Source of the DNA: Acidovorax sp. HMWF029
GTDB taxonomy: Bacteria; Pseudomonadota; Gammaproteobacteria; Burkholderiales; Burkholderiaceae_C
DNA length: 33,283 bases
Reading direction: 5' to 3'
Assembly: GCF_003060895.1 (NCBI RefSeq)
Contig: NZ_QAIH01000094.1
Location: forward strand, 51,030-84,312
A model generated the notes under the pieces. It ran no database searches. It saw nothing but the letters and a program-made list of their open reading frames with translations, and was not told the origin of the DNA. Below are positions 30,256-33,283 of the stretch, piece after piece. The position numbers and the translations under genes were made by a program. Position 1 is the stretch's first letter. Every line of letters begins with the position of its first letter.

Positions 30256-30762
30256 ATGAAGACCGTCGAAATGCTTGATGCGGTAAAACAACGCCACAGC
30301 CTCACCAGTGACTACAAGCTGGCGAAGCTGCTGAAGACCTCTCCCCAGAAGATCAGTAATTGGCGTGCTGGGCGCACCCTTCCCGGCACATTGAGCTGCT
30401 TTGCAATAGCTGAAGCTCTTGGAGAACAACCAGCCGGAATAATCGCCCTGGTTGAATTGGAGCGTGCAGAAAATGGGGAAGAAAATGCCGACGCCGAAGA
30501 ATGGAAGGGCTGGGTAAAGAAATTCAGCGGCGCGGCGGCGAGCATATTGCTCGTAATGGGATTGGGCGGATTCTCTAATGCTGACGCGAGGTTAGTTAAT
30601 CAGGCCGATACCCAGACTATTTATACATCGTATCTACTATTCCGGGGCTGCATTGCAGCCGCAATGATCTGTGCACCCGGCTGGATCTCGCCCGCAAATT
30701 CAAGGCCATGTATCGCAGCCTGGGCATGGACCTGCCCCAGTGCGCGAAGTTTCTTCATGTGA
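30256..30762 (+). CDS. Phage helix-turn-helix repressor (DUF3693-like), C-terminus replaced by integration
   Basis: Residues about 5-60 form a helix-turn-helix: D-Y-K-L-A-K-L-L-K-T-S-P-Q-K-I-S-N-W-R-A-G. Then comes A-I-A-E-A-L-G-E-Q-P and an acidic linker, as in DUF3693 regulators of small phages. A membrane-like segment (A-A-S-I-L-L-V-M-G-L-G-G-F) follows near residue 96. The 13-bp attachment core at 30622-30634 lies in this reading frame, so only residues up to about 126 are of phage origin; the rest of the 168-residue frame reads flanking DNA. In the circular phage the frame would end at 18211 with a short basic tail. Likely role: repressor of the early promoter, divergently transcribed from it. 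Confidence 0.7.
   Translation: MKTVEMLDAVKQRHSLTSDYKLAKLLKTSPQKISNWRAGRTLPGTLSCFAIAEALGEQPAGIIALVELERAENGEENADAEEWKGWVKKFSGAAASILLVMGLGGFSNADARLVNQADTQTIYTSYLLFRGCIAAAMICAPGWISPANSRPCIAAWAWTCPSARSFFM
30611..30638 (-). other. Right attachment site (attR) of the prophage
   Basis: The dif spacer TATACA (30622-30627) and the XerC-side TCGTATC (30628-30634) are identical to attL. The XerD-side arm (30611-30621) is not dif-like. The perfect 13-bp match 12,488 bp from attL marks the right end. Joining the left XerD arm to the right flank would restore the empty host site. Confidence 0.65.
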
Positions 30763-31016
30763 CCGAGCGGACTTTACATAACTGGGAGTCTGGCAAGCAT
30801 GGCATCCCCTGTGCAACGTTCAAGTTGCTGCGGCTCATGAACGGCCTGGAGCTTCCCGGCAAAACCTGGGCTGGCTGGGAGTTTCGAGTTTGTAAGCTGT
30901 GTTCACCTGAGGGGCGTTCTTTCGAAGGAACAGATGGCTCTTGGTGGTCACTCCTGGTGCGTCAAGCGCATGGCTTTCGGGAGTTGAAGACCAGTCCTTT
31001 GTGCGCGACATGCTAG
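30636..31016 (+). pseudogene. XafT-like (VC1465 family) Xer recombination activation factor, broken at both ends
   Basis: The frame reads S-R-N-D-L-C-T-R-L-D-L-A-R-K-F-K-A-M before the first ATG (30708). It then gives D-L-P-Q-C-A-K-F-L-H-V-T-E-R-T-L-H-N-W-E, then L-E-L-P-G-K-T-W-A-G-W-E-F, S-P-E-G-R-S-F and W-W-S-L-L-V-R. This is the pattern I associate with the VC1465/XafT family, encoded by Xer-using mobile elements. No start codon exists before the conserved part, which begins right at attR, and the family pattern stops near 30985 where EAL sequence takes over. The gene thus lost its start and its 3' end. It is probably a remnant of an older Xer element. The family name is from memory. Confidence 0.55.
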
Positions 31017-31255
31017 ACGACGAGCGCGACCGCGCCCTGGTGCGCGGCATCGTGAGCCTGGCCCATGCGTTCAACCGCAAGGTGGTGGCCGAAGGCGTGG
31101 AAACCCCGTCTCATGCCGAGGCTCTGCGCGACATGGGCTGCGATGGCCTGCAGGGATATGGCATTGCCAGGCCCATGCCGCTGTCGGATCTGATTGCCTG
31201 GATCGGGGCGTGGCAGCCTCCTGCTTGGGTTGGCGTCCAACGGCCGGTGCGCTGA
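30989..31255 (+). pseudogene. C-terminal fragment of an EAL-domain c-di-GMP phosphodiesterase
   Basis: From D-Q-S-F-V-R-D-M-L onward the frame matches the end of EAL domains: V-V-A-E-G-V-E-T, then G-C-D-G-L-Q-G-Y-G-I-A-R-P-M-P. Only about 88 residues remain. The E-A-L motif and most metal ligands are missing, so it cannot be active. The break point coincides with the end of the XafT-like sequence. The N-terminal part is not in the window. Confidence 0.85.
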
Positions 31256-31263
31256 TGGCTTGA

Positions 31264-31276
31264 GGGGCTTCGCCCC
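31264..31276 (+). terminator. GC-rich hairpin between EAL fragment and SDR gene
   Basis: GGGGC-TTC-GCCCC forms a short stable hairpin directly after the EAL stop. There is no T run after it, so termination is uncertain. Confidence 0.35.
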
Positions 31277-31299
31277 CCCAGCCGCTACCATCGACGCCC

Positions 31300-32103
31300 A
31301 TGAACCATCCAAGCCCTGCTCTATCCCACCCGTCCTCTGTTCACTTTGGCCACCAGGGCCGCGTCTGCATCGTTACCGGTGGTGCGCAGGGCATCGGCGA
31401 AGCCTGCGTGCGCCGCTTCGCGGCCGAAGGTGCCAAGCCCGTCATCGTGGATGTGGACGATGTACGCGGCCAGGCCTTGGCCGCAGAGCTGGGTGCGCTG
31501 TATGTGCGCTGTGATGTGGGCGACAAGGCTCAGGTGGATGCGCTGGTGGCCCAGGTGCTGGCGGCCCATGGGCGCATTGACGTGCTGGTGAACAACGCGG
31601 GCATATTTCGCGCGGCGGATTTTCTGGAGGTGACCGAGGCGGACTTTGATGCGGTGCTGCGGGTCAACCTGAAGGGCTCGTTCCTGGTGGGCCAGGCCGT
31701 GGCGCGGGCCATGGCGTCTTCGGGTGGCGGCGCCATCGTCAACATGAGTTCAGTGAACGGCGTGCTGACCATTCCGAACATCGCCAGCTACAACGTGAGC
31801 AAAGGCGGCGTGAACCAGCTCACGCGCGTGATGGCGCTGGCGCTGGCCGACAGGAACATCCGCGTGAACGCCGTTGCGCCCGGCACCATCGCCACCGAGT
31901 TGGCCGCCAAGGCGGTGCTGACCAGCGACGAGGCCAAAAACAAGATCATGAGCCGCACGCCCATGAAGCGCCTGGGCGAGCCGTCGGAGATTGCCGATGT
32001 GGTGGCCTGGCTGGCCAGCGACGCCGCCAGCTACGTCACGGGCGAGATCGTGACGGTGGATGGTGGCCGCATGACGCTCAACTACACCGTGCCGGTGCAA
32101 TAA
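31300..32103 (+). CDS. Short-chain dehydrogenase/reductase (classical SDR)
   Basis: A 267-residue NAD(P)-dependent oxidoreductase. The nucleotide-binding motif is T-G-G-A-Q-G-I-G (residues 26-33), N-N-A-G is at 98-101, the catalytic residues are N123, S150/S151, Y164 and K168 (Y-N-V-S-K), and the C-terminus has V-T-G-E-I-V-T-V-D-G-G. D51 after the second strand favours NAD over NADP. The substrate cannot be deduced. It appears to be a single chromosomal gene ending in a clear terminator. Confidence 0.9.
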   Translation: MNHPSPALSHPSSVHFGHQGRVCIVTGGAQGIGEACVRRFAAEGAKPVIVDVDDVRGQALAAELGALYVRCDVGDKAQVDALVAQVLAAHGRIDVLVNNAGIFRAADFLEVTEADFDAVLRVNLKGSFLVGQAVARAMASSGGGAIVNMSSVNGVLTIPNIASYNVSKGGVNQLTRVMALALADRNIRVNAVAPGTIATELAAKAVLTSDEAKNKIMSRTPMKRLGEPSEIADVVAWLASDAASYVTGEIVTVDGGRMTLNYTVPVQ

Positions 32104-32106
32104 AAT

Positions 32107-32123
32107 GCTATTGTATTGATAGC
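32107..32123. repeat. Comamonadaceae-type intergenic palindrome (second copy)
   Basis: GCTAT-TGTATTG-ATAGC lies between the SDR stop and its terminator. It resembles the motif at 18658-18691 and an intergenic repeat remembered from Acidovorax-type genomes. Confidence 0.35.
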
Positions 32124-32138
32124 TTAAAAGGCAATACC

Positions 32139-32161
32139 ATCAGGCGGAAGGCCTGATTTTT
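32139..32161 (+). terminator. Rho-independent terminator of the SDR gene
   Basis: The stem ATCAGGC (32139-32145) and GCCTGAT (32151-32157) has a GGAAG loop and is followed by TTTTT. It also separates the SDR gene from the convergent MATE gene. Confidence 0.8.
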
Positions 32162-32170
32162 GCTCATATT

Positions 32171-33283
32171 TCAAGCCTGCGCCACGCGCCGCAGCAGCCC
32201 CGACATGCTGCGCGGCCAACCCACCCGGCCAAACCAGGCACCGCCCGCAACGGCCCAGGCGTTGATCAGCCCATAAAGCACCAGTGCCCCGGCCTGCGCG
32301 GCAAACACCGCCTGCAGCCCGCCGCCCCAGCGCAGGGCCAGCCAGCCCCCGGCCACGGCGATTGCCAGGCGCGCGATGTTGCCGATCACGGGCCACATCA
32401 GGCGCCCTGCCCCCTGCGAGGCAAAGTACAGCACCAGGCCCAGGCCGAAGAAACCATAGACCGGGCCGACGGTGCGCAGATAGAGTGCGCCGGATTCGAG
32501 CATGGCCGGATCGCTGTTGAACAGCCGCAGCCAGGTGGCTGGGTATGCGGCGGCCCACAGCCCGATGGCCTCTGCCATCGCAAAGGCCATGGCGGCGCCG
32601 ATCCAGGTGGCGCGCAGGGCGCGTTCGCGCTGGCCCGCGCCAATGCAGGTGCCCACCATGGCCACCAGGGGCGCGCCCAGGCCAAATACCAGCGGCACCA
32701 GCAGGTATTCAAGCCGCGACGCCGTGCCATAGCCCGCAATGGCCGCCGTGCCAAAGCCCCCCACCAGCGCCGTTGTCACGCCAATTGCCAGGTTGGTGGC
32801 CACGGTGGAGACGGTGCCCACCAGGCCCACCCGCAAAATGTCCTTGAACAGCACCCAGCGAAAACGGATGTGTGCCAGCGACGGCCGCAGCAGGCTGCGT
32901 GGCGACCAGAGGTAGGCCGCCAGCACCGCGCTGCCCACCGCGTAATACGCCATCAGCGCAATCGCACCGCCCGCAATGCCCAAGCCCGGCATTGGCCCCC
33001 AGCCAAAGATCAGCAGGGGCGACAGCGGCACCAGCACGACCGCGCCCAGCACCGTCACATACGCCGGCACGGCCATGTTGCCCGTACCACGGATCACGGC
33101 CGAGAGGGTGTTGAACAGCCAGACCAGCACCGCGCCCGCAAACACCCAGTTGGAGTAGACCAGCGCCGCCTCCAGCGCCCCGCCCGTACCGCCCATGCAG
33201 GTGTAGAGCCAGCGCCCTCCTCCGACCACGCCCACGGTGAAGACCAGCGCAAACACCGCCGCAATCGCCAGCGCGTGCAGCAC
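32171..33283 (-). CDS. MATE-family efflux transporter (5' end outside window)
   Basis: At least 370 residues, nearly all hydrophobic, with about nine to ten membrane spans. The pattern R-G-T-G-N-M in one loop and the second-half repeat with A-T-N-L-A-I-G-V-T-T and G-T-C-I-G-A-G-Q-R-E-R-A fit multidrug and toxic compound extrusion proteins. Family members are near 450 residues, so about 80-100 residues are missing at the N-terminus beyond the right edge. It would export organic compounds in exchange for Na+ or H+; the substrate is unknown. Confidence 0.85.
   Translation of the reverse strand: MLHALAIAAVFALVFTVGVVGGGRWLYTCMGGTGGALEAALVYSNWVFAGAVLVWLFNTLSAVIRGTGNMAVPAYVTVLGAVVLVPLSPLLIFGWGPMPGLGIAGGAIALMAYYAVGSAVLAAYLWSPRSLLRPSLAHIRFRWVLFKDILRVGLVGTVSTVATNLAIGVTTALVGGFGTAAIAGYGTASRLEYLLVPLVFGLGAPLVAMVGTCIGAGQRERALRATWIGAAMAFAMAEAIGLWAAAYPATWLRLFNSDPAMLESGALYLRTVGPVYGFFGLGLVLYFASQGAGRLMWPVIGNIARLAIAVAGGWLALRWGGGLQAVFAAQAGALVLYGLINAWAVAGGAWFGRVGWPRSMSGLLRRVAQA

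Larger units (their letters stand above)
18134..30634. mobile_element. 12.5-kb Xer-integrated prophage of a tailless membrane-containing (PM2/corticovirus-like) phage
   Basis: The direct repeat of 13 bp (TATACATCGTATC) bounds a unit with one long leftward operon set and two short rightward regulatory genes. It has a HUH replication protein, a Dam methylase, an A32/HerA-type packaging ATPase, one capsid-sized beta-rich protein and many short single-span membrane proteins. It also has a lambda-R-like muralytic enzyme and a DUF1353 protein. There is no terminase, portal or tail gene, and no pIII- or pVIII-like filamentous phage protein. PM2 has a 10-kb circular dsDNA genome, a 269-residue double-jelly-roll capsid protein, a packaging ATPase and rolling-circle Rep, so size and content fit. 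The family assignment needs a structure or profile search. Confidence 0.7.

Noticed and set aside
18134-30634. Filamentous (inovirus) prophage
   Set aside because: The ATPase lacks the membrane span and length of Zot, and a 279-residue beta-rich protein, an endolysin and Dam do not fit a filamentous phage.
1-33283. CRISPR array or CRISPR-associated transposon
   Set aside because: No regularly spaced repeats and no cas-like genes next to the tni module.

Overview
The window is high-GC DNA from a betaproteobacterium, most likely of the Comamonadaceae (Acidovorax/Comamonas/Alicycliphilus type). Support comes from the style of the right-flank chromosomal genes (EAL fragment, SDR, MATE) and from two intergenic 'GCTAT...ATAGC' palindromes of a kind I remember from that family. 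No rRNA, tRNA or CRISPR array is visible. All family names below come from reading the translations; no database search was possible.

Layout. (1) 1-2.9 kb: an NHL-repeat beta-propeller protein (cut by the window edge), a secreted trypsin-like protease and a convergent VOC/glyoxalase-fold protein. (2) 3.4-8.1 kb: a three-gene ABC-three-component (ABC-3C) conflict operon (nuclease-like effector, middle component, DUF3732 Rad50-like ATPase) and a convergent DUF3800 RNase-H-fold gene. (3) 8.3-10.5 kb: an apparently active tyrosine integrase divergent from a KfrA-like coiled-coil DNA-binding protein. (4) 10.6-18.1 kb: a helix-turn-helix gene and a five-gene Tn7-family module in the order tniC(tnsA)-tniA(tnsB)-tniB(tnsC)-tniD(tniQ)-tniE(tnsF), the order of Tn6022/AbaR elements. 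The last protein is a tyrosine-recombinase fold lacking most catalytic residues. Repeats that look like TnsB sites end about 37 bp from a dif-like Xer site. (5) 18.13-30.63 kb: a 12.5-kb prophage bounded by a 13-bp direct repeat lying in dif-like sequence. It carries a HUH Rep, Dam methylase, HerA/FtsK-type packaging ATPase, a 279-aa capsid-like protein, about ten small single-span membrane proteins and a lambda-R-like endolysin. This is the gene kit of a tailless, membrane-containing dsDNA phage (PM2/corticovirus-like), not of a tailed or filamentous phage. (6) 30.6-31.3 kb: a broken XafT-like (Xer recombination activation factor) gene fused to the tail end of an EAL-domain gene. (7) 31.3-33.3 kb: an SDR oxidoreductase and a MATE exporter (cut by the window edge).

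How the parts work together. The prophage has a strong leftward early promoter with a structured leader, a weak rightward repressor promoter, and three copies of a two-half-site operator (CCTWAGG, 14 bp centre to centre) at the repressor promoter, inside an early gene and just before the capsid operon. The attachment core lies inside the repressor gene, so integration changes that protein's C-terminus. The most interesting hypothesis is that two unrelated elements meet at one Xer/dif-like site: a phage that uses host XerCD to integrate, and a Tn7-like transposon whose inactive Xer-like protein may use the same kind of site as an address.
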